Assembly: GCA_964461635.1 (NCBI GenBank)
Contig: CAYWVC010000071.1
Span: 1 to 5,422 of the forward strand
Direction: 5' to 3'
Source: RGIG3994 sp964461635
Lineage (GTDB): Bacteria; Bacillota; Clostridia; Oscillospirales; CAG-272
DNA: 5,422 nucleotides
Positions within the stretch are counted from its first letter, which is position 1; each line of letters begins with the position of its first letter. The notes under the pieces are model-generated. The model was not told the origin of the DNA and made no database searches. It saw nothing but the letters and a program-made list of their open reading frames with translations. Positions 1 to 5,422 of the stretch are shown here, in pieces. The position numbers and the translations under genes were made by a program.

Positions 1-4
1 TGCA

Positions 5-13
5 TGGTATAAT
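5..13 (+). promoter_or_regulatory. Extended -10 promoter element upstream of sngA
   Basis: A perfect TATAAT hexamer (8-13) is preceded by TGG at 5-7, giving the extended -10 form TGnTATAAT. Transcription would start near position 20 and leave a leader of about 30 nt before the sngA start. The surrounding 30 bases are strongly A+T-rich against an otherwise G+C-rich window. The -35 box, if there is one, lies outside the window; an extended -10 can work with a weak -35. It is placed to drive the whole three-gene operon. No operator or inverted repeat is visible in the short leader. Confidence 0.7.
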
Positions 14-40
14 TATATATTACGAAAAATATCCGAGGCG

Positions 41-46
41 AGGGGG
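41..46 (+). promoter_or_regulatory. Ribosome binding site of sngA
   Basis: The purine run AGGGGG, inside a longer GAGGCGAGGGGGTGG stretch, ends 7 nt before the ATG at 54. This is ideal Shine-Dalgarno spacing and supports that start. The GTG at 46 is out of frame with the gene. Confidence 0.75.
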
Positions 47-53
47 TGGCGAG

Positions 54-1799
54 ATGCGGGAACGCGGGGATGCAAGTGAAAAGGATGATTTTTGGTCGGT
101 AGAACGGCTGATACCGTGCGAGCCTAAGCCCCGTGCGGCGACGGCTCGCGCCTATTACGACACCTCCGCGGTCGAGGTCTGCTCCGACTCTTCCGCCGTC
201 GACTCTTCCGCCGTCGACTCTTCCGCAGTCGGCTCTTCCGCCGTCGACTCTTCCGCAGTCGGCTCTTCCGCCGTCGGCTCTTCCGACGGCGGAAGTCACG
301 GCGATGCCGAGCGGCGGCTTTCCGCTCCCGCAATCGGCTCTGCTTCTCCCCCGCGCGGCGGCGGATCCGGAGGGGACAAAAGCGGCAACGGGGAGGGCAA
401 CGGCGACCTTGAGTTTGAATACGTTCCCGTATCGCCGCTGATCGGGCACGTTCGGGTGCTTCGTTGGCGAAACAGCTACAACTATTACGAGGAATTCAGA
501 CGTGACGCGCTGAGGCTCCTTTCGGCGGAGGGCTCACCCTGCCGACACGTTGCCTTCTTCTCGTACGTTCCGCAGTACGTTCAGCTCTCCGACGCGCAGC
601 TTGCCTACTATCTTTATTGGAGGAGCGAGGTAAAGCGCGGGCGCTTTCCCTCCGACGTCGATTACAGCTACGTTCTGCTCTATATTTTCGAGCTCATCAA
701 CCTCGGCGACGCGATCGCCCCCTCGCACGGACAGGCTCAGCTCTGCGCGATCTGGGAGAACTACCGCAAGATCTACCCGAGGCTTGACCGCTACCTTTCG
801 GATTGGATCTGTGACTATTCGCTGATCCACCGTCTGCCCCCTCCCGCCGGTATGTGCGATCTCGGGATCGCCGATCTGTCCTCGCTGAAGGAATTTTATA
901 TATACTACGGCGACGGGGACGGACTGTCGATCGGCTACGCTCACGCGCTGATCCGCTTTTGCTCAAGCTACGATTACAAAAAGAGCAAGTTTGCCGCGGG
1001 CGAGGCGCTTCCGCTCTACGAAAAGCACCTTCCCGGGGCGTTGGCGGCGGTGATAGAGCGGTGCTCGGGGGACGGGATGCTCCTTTCCTCCGCCGCTCTG
1101 CGTGAAAATCGCGTCACGCGCGACGCATACTCGGGTGCGCTTTGCGCCTCCGGGCTGAAGCGTCGGCTGGAGATAAGCTTTTATTCCTTCTCGCGCTCGC
1201 ACGAGCTGCGCTTTCTCGTTGCCGACGTGCTGAAGTATGCCGAAAACAAGCTCCGCGCCTACCTCGGGATACGGTCAAGGCTCGGTGTATTCGGCTTGCC
1301 GAAGAGCGTGACCGAGGCGGCGGATGCTTACTTTGCGGCGGCTTTACCGACGGTCAGGGCGGCGGAGCACGCGTCGGCTTCCGCCCGGGTTCCCGAGTAC
1401 GAGAAGCTTTACGACGTGCCGCACGTCCCCCTCTCCCCGAAGAACGCCGCCGCGATAGAGGAACGCTCGTGGGACACCACCAAGCGCCTTGTGGAGGCGT
1501 TTGAGGATCCGACTGCCGAAACAGCCGAGATTGCGGCGACACCCATCGAGCAGACGGGCGAAGCCGACGGGGAAACGGGGCTTTGCGAACTACTCGGGCA
1601 CCGTATGGAGCTCGTTAATGCCGCGCTCAACGGCGATCTTGCCGCCGAGCGCGCGATAGCCGAACGGGAGTCAAGGTTGCTTGATTCCTTGGCCGACGAA
1701 ATAAACGAAATAGCCGCGGATGCGGTCGGCGACGTGATACTTGAGGCGGTCGACGGCGGATACGCGGTGATCGAAGAATACAGGGAGTTATTTGAATGA
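54..1799 (+). CDS. sngA: TerB-N/TerB-C domain protein, Shango component SngA
   Basis: The protein has 581 residues, and the start is set by the Shine-Dalgarno at 41-46. A short N-terminal piece (DDFWSVERLIP, 11-21) resembles the opening segment I recall from other Firmicute TerB-N proteins. Residues 45-120 are low-complexity: six SSAV(D/G) pentapeptides (46-75), then a Gly/Ser/Asn-rich stretch (99-118), probably a disordered linker. The TerB-N region runs from about 135 to 345; its recognisable core is YYLYWRSEVKRGRFP followed by YVLLYIFELIN (185-216). Residues about 350-470 are a mostly helical middle. The end (about 505-580) looks like TerB-C, with the INEIAADAVGD segment (550-560) and a final EEYRELFE. 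I see no signal peptide or membrane segment, so it should be cytoplasmic. TerB-type domains belong to the Ter stress/defence network and may bind metal or act as sensors or scaffolds. The role here is inferred from sngB and sngC; tellurite resistance itself is unlikely. The SngA name rests on operon context plus domain match. Confidence 0.83.
   Translation: MRERGDASEKDDFWSVERLIPCEPKPRAATARAYYDTSAVEVCSDSSAVDSSAVDSSAVGSSAVDSSAVGSSAVGSSDGGSHGDAERRLSAPAIGSASPPRGGGSGGDKSGNGEGNGDLEFEYVPVSPLIGHVRVLRWRNSYNYYEEFRRDALRLLSAEGSPCRHVAFFSYVPQYVQLSDAQLAYYLYWRSEVKRGRFPSDVDYSYVLLYIFELINLGDAIAPSHGQAQLCAIWENYRKIYPRLDRYLSDWICDYSLIHRLPPPAGMCDLGIADLSSLKEFYIYYGDGDGLSIGYAHALIRFCSSYDYKKSKFAAGEALPLYEKHLPGALAAVIERCSGDGMLLSSAALRENRVTRDAYSGALCASGLKRRLEISFYSFSRSHELRFLVADVLKYAENKLRAYLGIRSRLGVFGLPKSVTEAADAYFAAALPTVRAAEHASASARVPEYEKLYDVPHVPLSPKNAAAIEERSWDTTKRLVEAFEDPTAETAEIAATPIEQTGEADGETGLCELLGHRMELVNAALNGDLAAERAIAERESRLLDSLADEINEIAADAVGDVILEAVDGGYAVIEEYRELFE
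189..284 (+). repeat. 15-bp in-frame tandem repeat array within sngA
   Basis: Six complete 15-bp units (189-203, 204-218, 219-233, 234-248, 249-263, 264-278) and a partial one (279-284) encode SSAVD or SSAVG. Three variants occur in the order A-A-B-A-B-C: A is TCTTCCGCCGTCGAC, B is TCTTCCGCAGTCGGC, and C has the GCC of A with the GGC of B. The block A-B at 204-233 is repeated exactly at 234-263, a sign of recent 30-bp duplication. Because the unit is a multiple of three, copy-number changes would lengthen or shorten the linker without shifting the frame. Confidence 0.95.
265..295. repeat. Perfect inverted repeat (13-bp stem, 5-nt loop) at the end of the tandem array
   Basis: CTTCCGCCGTCGG at 265-277 is the exact reverse complement of 283-295, with CTCTT (278-282) as the loop. 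The left arm lies in the last tandem unit. The first 12 bases of that arm also occur at 190-201, 205-216 and 235-246, so the right arm could pair with several units. It lies inside the sngA reading frame and has no following T-run, so it is not a terminator. Confidence 0.85.
1782..1787 (+). promoter_or_regulatory. Ribosome binding site of sngB inside the sngA 3' end
   Basis: AGGGAG within the last codons of sngA sits 8 nt before the ATG at 1796. Together with the ATGA overlap of stop and start (1796-1799) it supports translational coupling of sngA and sngB. Confidence 0.7.
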
Positions 1800-3175
1800 C
1801 CGATAACAATATTCAGAAGGTACCGAAAAGGGTCCTGTCGTCTCTGCTTGCGTCGGTGGCGGCGGGGGTCGTGCCGCGCGTCGGAGCTCCGTATATCGCG
1901 ATAGGTCGGGAGGCGGAGATCTCCGCTATGCTGTCCGACCTTGAGCTTGTGAACGAGGGCGGGGGCTGTATGCGCTTTCTCATCGGGAGATACGGAAGCG
2001 GCAAGAGCTTTCTTATGCAGCTTATGCGCGGATATGCGCTTGAGCGCGGCTTCGTGACCGCCGATTGCGACCTCTCGCCCGAGCGCAGGCTCTACGGCAC
2101 GGGAGGCAACGGCGTCGCGACCTACCGCGAGCTGATGAAGAATCTGGCGACCAAGGCTTCGCCCGACGGCGGGGCGCTCCCGCGCATTATCGCACGTCAC
2201 GTGGAGGAGCTCCGCGCCTCGCTTCTCGTTTCGCACTCGGGCGCGGGGCAGGAGGCTCTTGACTCCGCGCTTGAGGCGGCGATCCTTGACGAGCTGCGGG
2301 AGATGGAGCTCCTTGTCGGCGGATTTGACTTTGCCCGTGTGATAACCGCGTACTTCCGCGCCTACGTCGAGGGGGACGACGTGAAAAAGAGCGCCTGTCT
2401 GCGTTGGTTGCGCGGTGAATTTGCAACCAAGACCGAGGCGCAGTCGGCGCTCGGCTTTCGCGTTTCGGTCATCATATGCGACGATAACTGGTACGATTTT
2501 CTGAAGCTTTGGGCGGCGTTCGTGCGGAGGATGGGCTACCGCGGGCTCGTGGTCTTCATCGACGAGTGCGTGAACCTCTACAAGATCACCCACCGCGTCA
2601 GCCGGGAGAATAACTACGAGAAGATCCTTTCGATGTTCAACGACACCCTTCAGGGGCGCGCCCCCGGGCTTGACCTCATCCTCGGCGGTACGCCGCAGTT
2701 TTTGGAGGACACGAGGCGCGGGCTCTTCGGCTACGAGGCGTTGCGCTCCCGCCTTTGCGACAGCCGCTTCGCCGCCGAGGGATATACGAACCTTATAGGT
2801 CCCGTGATAAGGCTCAAGCGCCTGTCGGACGACGAGCTCTTTGCCCTTATCGTGCGAATCACTCGGCTTCACGGGCAGAATTATTCCTGGACTCCGCGCA
2901 TCGACGAGCGCGAGATGACCGAGTTCCTCGGGATCTGCCTGTCGCGGGCGGGAGCCGATTCGATGATCACCCCGCGCGAGATGCTGCGCGACTATATGAC
3001 GGTGCTGAATATACTGCTTCAGAACCCCGGGGTGAGCTTTTCCGACCTCACGGGAAGCGTGACCCTGGCGCACGGAGAGCCCGAGGAGGCTGCGCGAGCC
3101 GAAGGCGGCAGTACGGGCGCACTTCCGCAGACCCCCGCCCCCGGGAGCTTCGACCCGGAGGACATAGAGCTTTGA
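1796..3175 (+). CDS. sngB: BrxD-like P-loop ATPase (DUF2791 family), Shango component SngB
   Basis: This 459-residue ATP-binding protein has a textbook Walker A, GRYGSGKS (64-71), and a Walker B with catalytic glutamate, LVVFIDECVN (251-260, D256 and E257). The block LILGGTPQFLED (294-305) follows, in the place of the sensor-like GTP-x-F segment typical of DUF2791/BrxD proteins. R318 in ALRSRL is an arginine-finger candidate, and ITPREMLRDY (391-400) is the usual C-terminal sensor-2-like motif. The segment GGNGVATYRELMKNLATK (103-120) also fits the family. Residues about 425-450 are a Gly/Ala/Pro/Glu-rich tail ending in FDPEDIEL. The length is normal for BrxD relatives. The start overlaps the sngA stop by 4 nt, which points to coupled expression and fixed stoichiometry. 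BrxD works next to an Lhr-like helicase in some BREX systems, and the next gene here is exactly that. Predicted role: cytoplasmic AAA+-type ATPase that loads or regulates the helicase (inference). Active-site motifs are intact. Confidence 0.9.
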   Translation: MTDNNIQKVPKRVLSSLLASVAAGVVPRVGAPYIAIGREAEISAMLSDLELVNEGGGCMRFLIGRYGSGKSFLMQLMRGYALERGFVTADCDLSPERRLYGTGGNGVATYRELMKNLATKASPDGGALPRIIARHVEELRASLLVSHSGAGQEALDSALEAAILDELREMELLVGGFDFARVITAYFRAYVEGDDVKKSACLRWLRGEFATKTEAQSALGFRVSVIICDDNWYDFLKLWAAFVRRMGYRGLVVFIDECVNLYKITHRVSRENNYEKILSMFNDTLQGRAPGLDLILGGTPQFLEDTRRGLFGYEALRSRLCDSRFAAEGYTNLIGPVIRLKRLSDDELFALIVRITRLHGQNYSWTPRIDEREMTEFLGICLSRAGADSMITPREMLRDYMTVLNILLQNPGVSFSDLTGSVTLAHGEPEEAARAEGGSTGALPQTPAPGSFDPEDIEL

Positions 3176-3184
3176 GCTTGCTTG

Positions 3185-3190
3185 AAAGGA
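3185..3190 (+). promoter_or_regulatory. Ribosome binding site of sngC
   Basis: AAAGGA ends 7 nt before the ATG at 3198, in the 22-nt gap after the sngB stop. The gap holds no promoter or terminator, so sngC should be read from the upstream transcript. Confidence 0.65.
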
Positions 3191-3197
3191 CGAAAGG

Positions 3198-5422
3198 ATG
3201 ACAGAGGCTGACAGGATCTTCGGGCTCTTTCCCGATTTCATAAGAGAATATATCTACGCGCATTCGTGGGACTCCCTGCGGGAGGTACAGATAGCGGCGG
3301 CGAAAACGGTTTTCGAGAACGGTCACGATCTGCTGCTCACCTCATCGACCGCAAGCGGCAAGACCGAGGCGGCGTTCTTCCCCGTGATAGCCGAGCTCTG
3401 CCGCGATATGCCGCAGAGTGTCGGAGTGCTCTATATCGCGCCGTTGAAGGCACTGATAAACGATCAGTTTTTGCGCCTTGACGACCTGCTTGACGCGACG
3501 GGCATTCCGGTCACGCATTGGCACGGCGACGTGGCTCGGTCGCACAAGCAAAAGCTGCTTGATTCACCGCGCGGGATACTTCAGATCACGCCCGAGTCGC
3601 TTGAGAGCCTTCTGGTCAACCGACCGAACGATATCCCGCGGCTCTTTTCCGACCTGCGGTTCGTGGTTATCGACGAGATACACACCCTGACCGGCTCGGA
3701 TCGCGGGAATCAGATAATCTGCCAGCTTGCGCGGATCGACCGCGCGATCGGGCACTCACCGAGGCGGATAGGGCTCTCCGCCACCGTCGGTGACCCCGAC
3801 AGTGCCGCAAATTGGCTGTCGGGCGGACGCGGCGTGACGGTGGACGTTCCCCGTCTGCCGCCCGAGAAGGTCAGATGGAGGCTCGGGTTGGAGCATTTTT
3901 ACATTCAGAACCTCAACCCGGTGCAAGCCCCCGTGGAGGGGGTCAAATTCAAGCTCCCGAAGCAGCCCGCCGCCGAGCTTGACGCGGGCTACGAATATAT
4001 GTACGATTGCGTGAAGGACAAGAAGGCTCTCGTTTTCTCCAACTCAAGGGAGGAGACCGAGTACCTGACCGCCACCCTGCGCCAGATCGCGGCGGTGCGC
4101 GGCGATCCCGATATTTTTCTGATCCACCACGGCAACCTCTCTGCCGCGCTGAGGGAGGAGGCGGAGTCGAAGATGAAGGACGGCGACGTCCGCGCCGTGA
4201 CCTGCGCCACCGTTACGATGGAGCTCGGCATAGACCTCGGTCGGCTGGAGCGGATCGGGCATATGGGAGCCCCCTGCTCGGTTTCAAGCTTCCTTCAGCG
4301 GCTCGGGCGCTCCGGACGGCGCGGCGATCCGCCCGAGATGATGATGGTCTTTCGCGAGGAGGAGGCTCTGCCGAACGCGCCGTTGCCTCAGCTCATTCCG
4401 TGGGAGCTCCTGCGCGCGATCGCGATCGTGCAGCTCTACCTTGAGGAAAGATTTATCGAGCCCCCGAAGCGCAAGAGCCTGCCGTTCAGCCTTCTGTTCC
4501 ACCAAACGCTGTCGGTACTCGCCGCCTCGGGTGAGCTGACCCCGAAGCAGCTCGCCGACCGGCTGCTGTCCCTGCCACCGTTTGAGCAGGTGAGCCGCGA
4601 GGACCTTCGGACCCTGTTCATCTCTATGATCAAAAACGACTATTTGCAGATGACGGAGGAAAAGGGTCTGATCGTCGGGCTCGCGGGAGAGCGGCTGATC
4701 GGGACCTTTAAATTCTACGCTGTCTTTAAGGATACCGAGGATTTCACGGTGCGTGAGGGCTCGGAGGAGATCGGCACCATCACCTCGCCGCCCCCGATCG
4801 GCGACCGTTTTGCCCTTGCCGGCAGGGTCTGGGAGGTCGAGGAGGTCGACGTCGGGCACCGACTGATCTACGTCAAGCGCGTGGAGGGGAAGATGGAGAT
4901 CTCGTGGCCCGGTGACTACGGCGAGATCGACACGCGGATCCTTGAGCGTATGCGCCGCATCCTTATCGAGGATACCGACTATCCCTACCTTAAGCCGAAT
5001 GCCCGCGCGCGGCTTGCCGCCGCGCGGAGCATCGCACGGGCAAGCGGAATGACCGAGCACTCGCTGATCGACCTCGGGGGGTATACCCGTTGCCTCTTCC
5101 CGTGGCTCGGAACGCGCTCCTTCCGCACCTTGCGAAAATACCTTGCCGCCAACGCCGCAAGGTACGGGATATCAAAGATAGAGTTCGACGGGTGCTGTTA
5201 TATAACCTTTAAGCTTGACGGCGCATCCGATCGGGAGCTCGTCGAGGGGCTCGCCCGTGACGTCACTCAAAACGGGATCGACCCCGCCACGCTCGTCGCT
5301 AAAGGCGAGGTCCCGCTGTTCGAAAAGTACGATACGCTCCTGCCCGATACGCTCTTGCGCAAACAGTACGCCGCCGACCGCCTCCGCACCGACGAGGCGG
5401 AACGCCGCATACTTGAAATAGC
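3198..5422 (+). CDS. sngC: Lhr/BrxHI-like DEAD/DEAH-box helicase, Shango component SngC (3' partial)
   Basis: The frame stays open from the ATG at 3198 to the last base, giving 741 codons with the C-terminus cut off. Superfamily II helicase motifs occur in order: Q-like region LREVQ (27-31); motif I TASGKTE (51-57); Ia APLKALINDQ (81-90); Ib TPESLESLL (131-139); II DEIH (159-162); III LSATVGD (193-199); IV ALVFSNSREETE (277-288); HHGNLS (310-315); V ATVTMELGIDLG (337-348); VI QRLGRSGRRG (367-376). A winged-helix-like region (about 428-505) follows. Next comes an Lhr-type beta-barrel segment, recognisable by GTITSPPPIGDRF (526-538) and GRVWEVEEVD (542-551). HHG-x-LS, LGRSGRRG and the barrel set it in the Lhr/BrxHI group rather than RecQ or UvrB. 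The last visible residues (KYDTLLPDTLLRKQYAADRL) resemble the closing helices of this family, so few codons should be missing. Predicted role: ATP-driven 3'-5' translocation or unwinding of nucleic acid, the effector or remodelling motor of the system. No nuclease domain is visible. Confidence 0.9.
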   Translation, partial: MTEADRIFGLFPDFIREYIYAHSWDSLREVQIAAAKTVFENGHDLLLTSSTASGKTEAAFFPVIAELCRDMPQSVGVLYIAPLKALINDQFLRLDDLLDATGIPVTHWHGDVARSHKQKLLDSPRGILQITPESLESLLVNRPNDIPRLFSDLRFVVIDEIHTLTGSDRGNQIICQLARIDRAIGHSPRRIGLSATVGDPDSAANWLSGGRGVTVDVPRLPPEKVRWRLGLEHFYIQNLNPVQAPVEGVKFKLPKQPAAELDAGYEYMYDCVKDKKALVFSNSREETEYLTATLRQIAAVRGDPDIFLIHHGNLSAALREEAESKMKDGDVRAVTCATVTMELGIDLGRLERIGHMGAPCSVSSFLQRLGRSGRRGDPPEMMMVFREEEALPNAPLPQLIPWELLRAIAIVQLYLEERFIEPPKRKSLPFSLLFHQTLSVLAASGELTPKQLADRLLSLPPFEQVSREDLRTLFISMIKNDYLQMTEEKGLIVGLAGERLIGTFKFYAVFKDTEDFTVREGSEEIGTITSPPPIGDRFALAGRVWEVEEVDVGHRLIYVKRVEGKMEISWPGDYGEIDTRILERMRRILIEDTDYPYLKPNARARLAAARSIARASGMTEHSLIDLGGYTRCLFPWLGTRSFRTLRKYLAANAARYGISKIEFDGCCYITFKLDGASDRELVEGLARDVTQNGIDPATLVAKGEVPLFEKYDTLLPDTLLRKQYAADRLRTDEAERRILEI

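Larger units (their letters stand above)
54..5422 (+). other. Shango-type anti-phage defence operon (sngABC), 3' end cut by window
   Basis: Three consecutive plus-strand genes encode a TerB-N/TerB-C protein, a BrxD-like (DUF2791) ATPase and an Lhr/BrxHI-like helicase. As I recall, Shango was defined experimentally as a phage-defence system with exactly this trio and order. Seen in the sequence: one promoter, an ATGA overlap between genes 1 and 2, a 22-nt gap between genes 2 and 3, and no internal terminator. The assignment follows from the domain set and synteny. Phage protection by this particular copy is inferred. BREX is the main alternative, but none of its other core genes are in view. 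Confidence 0.85.

Noticed and set aside
189..284. CRISPR array
   Set aside because: The 15-bp units abut with no spacers, are in frame with a protein and encode a pentapeptide repeat, so this is a coding minisatellite.
54..1799. Tellurite resistance gene
   Set aside because: TerB-type domains are named after the ter operon, but no other ter genes are present, and the ATPase-helicase partners point to phage defence.
3176..3197. Possible terminator or separate promoter between sngB and sngC
   Set aside because: The 22-nt gap has no stem-loop, T-run or -10 box, only the ribosome binding site of sngC.
1409..3241. Long minus-strand open frame of 610 codons opposite sngA and sngB
   Set aside because: It lies antisense to two genes with clear domains and motifs. 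Its translation is rich in Arg, Ser, Ala and His without recognisable motifs. Long antisense frames are expected in G+C-rich coding sequence.
4284..5060. Minus-strand open frame of 258 codons opposite sngC
   Set aside because: It is antisense to helicase motif VI and the winged-helix/barrel region, shows no domain of its own, and is a codon-bias shadow.
5139..5164. 8-bp inverted repeat TACCTTGC/GCAAGGTA with a 10-nt loop
   Set aside because: It is short, inside the helicase coding frame and without a T-run, so it is probably chance in G+C-rich sequence.
54..5422. BREX locus
   Set aside because: SngB and SngC resemble BrxD and BrxHI, but no PglX, PglZ, BrxC, BrxA or BrxB is in view, and the first gene is a TerB-N protein as in Shango.

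Overview
The window holds one tightly packed, plus-strand operon of three genes that together match the Shango anti-phage defence system: a TerB-N/TerB-C domain protein (sngA, 54-1799), a BrxD-like P-loop ATPase of the DUF2791 family (sngB, 1796-3175), and an Lhr/BrxHI-like superfamily II helicase (sngC, 3198 to beyond the window end). The gene order (TerB-like, ATPase, helicase), the 4-nt ATGA overlap between the first two genes and the 22-nt gap before the third point to co-translated subunits of one machine. Identification rests on motifs read from the translations and on recall of the published Shango architecture, not on a database search.

Layout. Positions 1-53 are an A+T-rich leader with an extended -10 promoter (TGgTATAAT, 5-13) and a strong purine-rich Shine-Dalgarno (41-46). 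sngA follows. It has a short N-terminal segment, a long low-complexity linker that contains a perfect 15-bp tandem array (189-284) closed by a 13-bp-stem hairpin (265-295), then the TerB-N region, a helical middle and a TerB-C-like tail. sngB carries clear Walker A and Walker B motifs and ends in an acidic tail after a disordered-looking linker. sngC carries all the main helicase motifs, a winged-helix region and an Lhr-type beta-barrel region. It is open to the last base, and its C-terminus lies just outside the window.

How the parts probably work together (inference). The ATPase and helicase are relatives of the BrxD-BrxHI pair of some BREX systems. They would form the nucleic-acid-acting core, while the TerB-like protein would sense infection or anchor the complex. 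No methyltransferase, PglZ or nuclease gene is present, so this is not a BREX locus as far as the window shows.

Host. The coding sequence is G+C-rich, yet it freely uses ATA (Ile) and AGG (Arg). The genes have strong AGGAGG-like ribosome binding sites, and the promoter is an A+T-rich extended -10. This fits a high-GC member of the Clostridia, such as an uncultured gut lineage, but that is a weak inference. Every base from 54 onward, apart from the 22-nt gap, is coding, so there is no long gene-free stretch.
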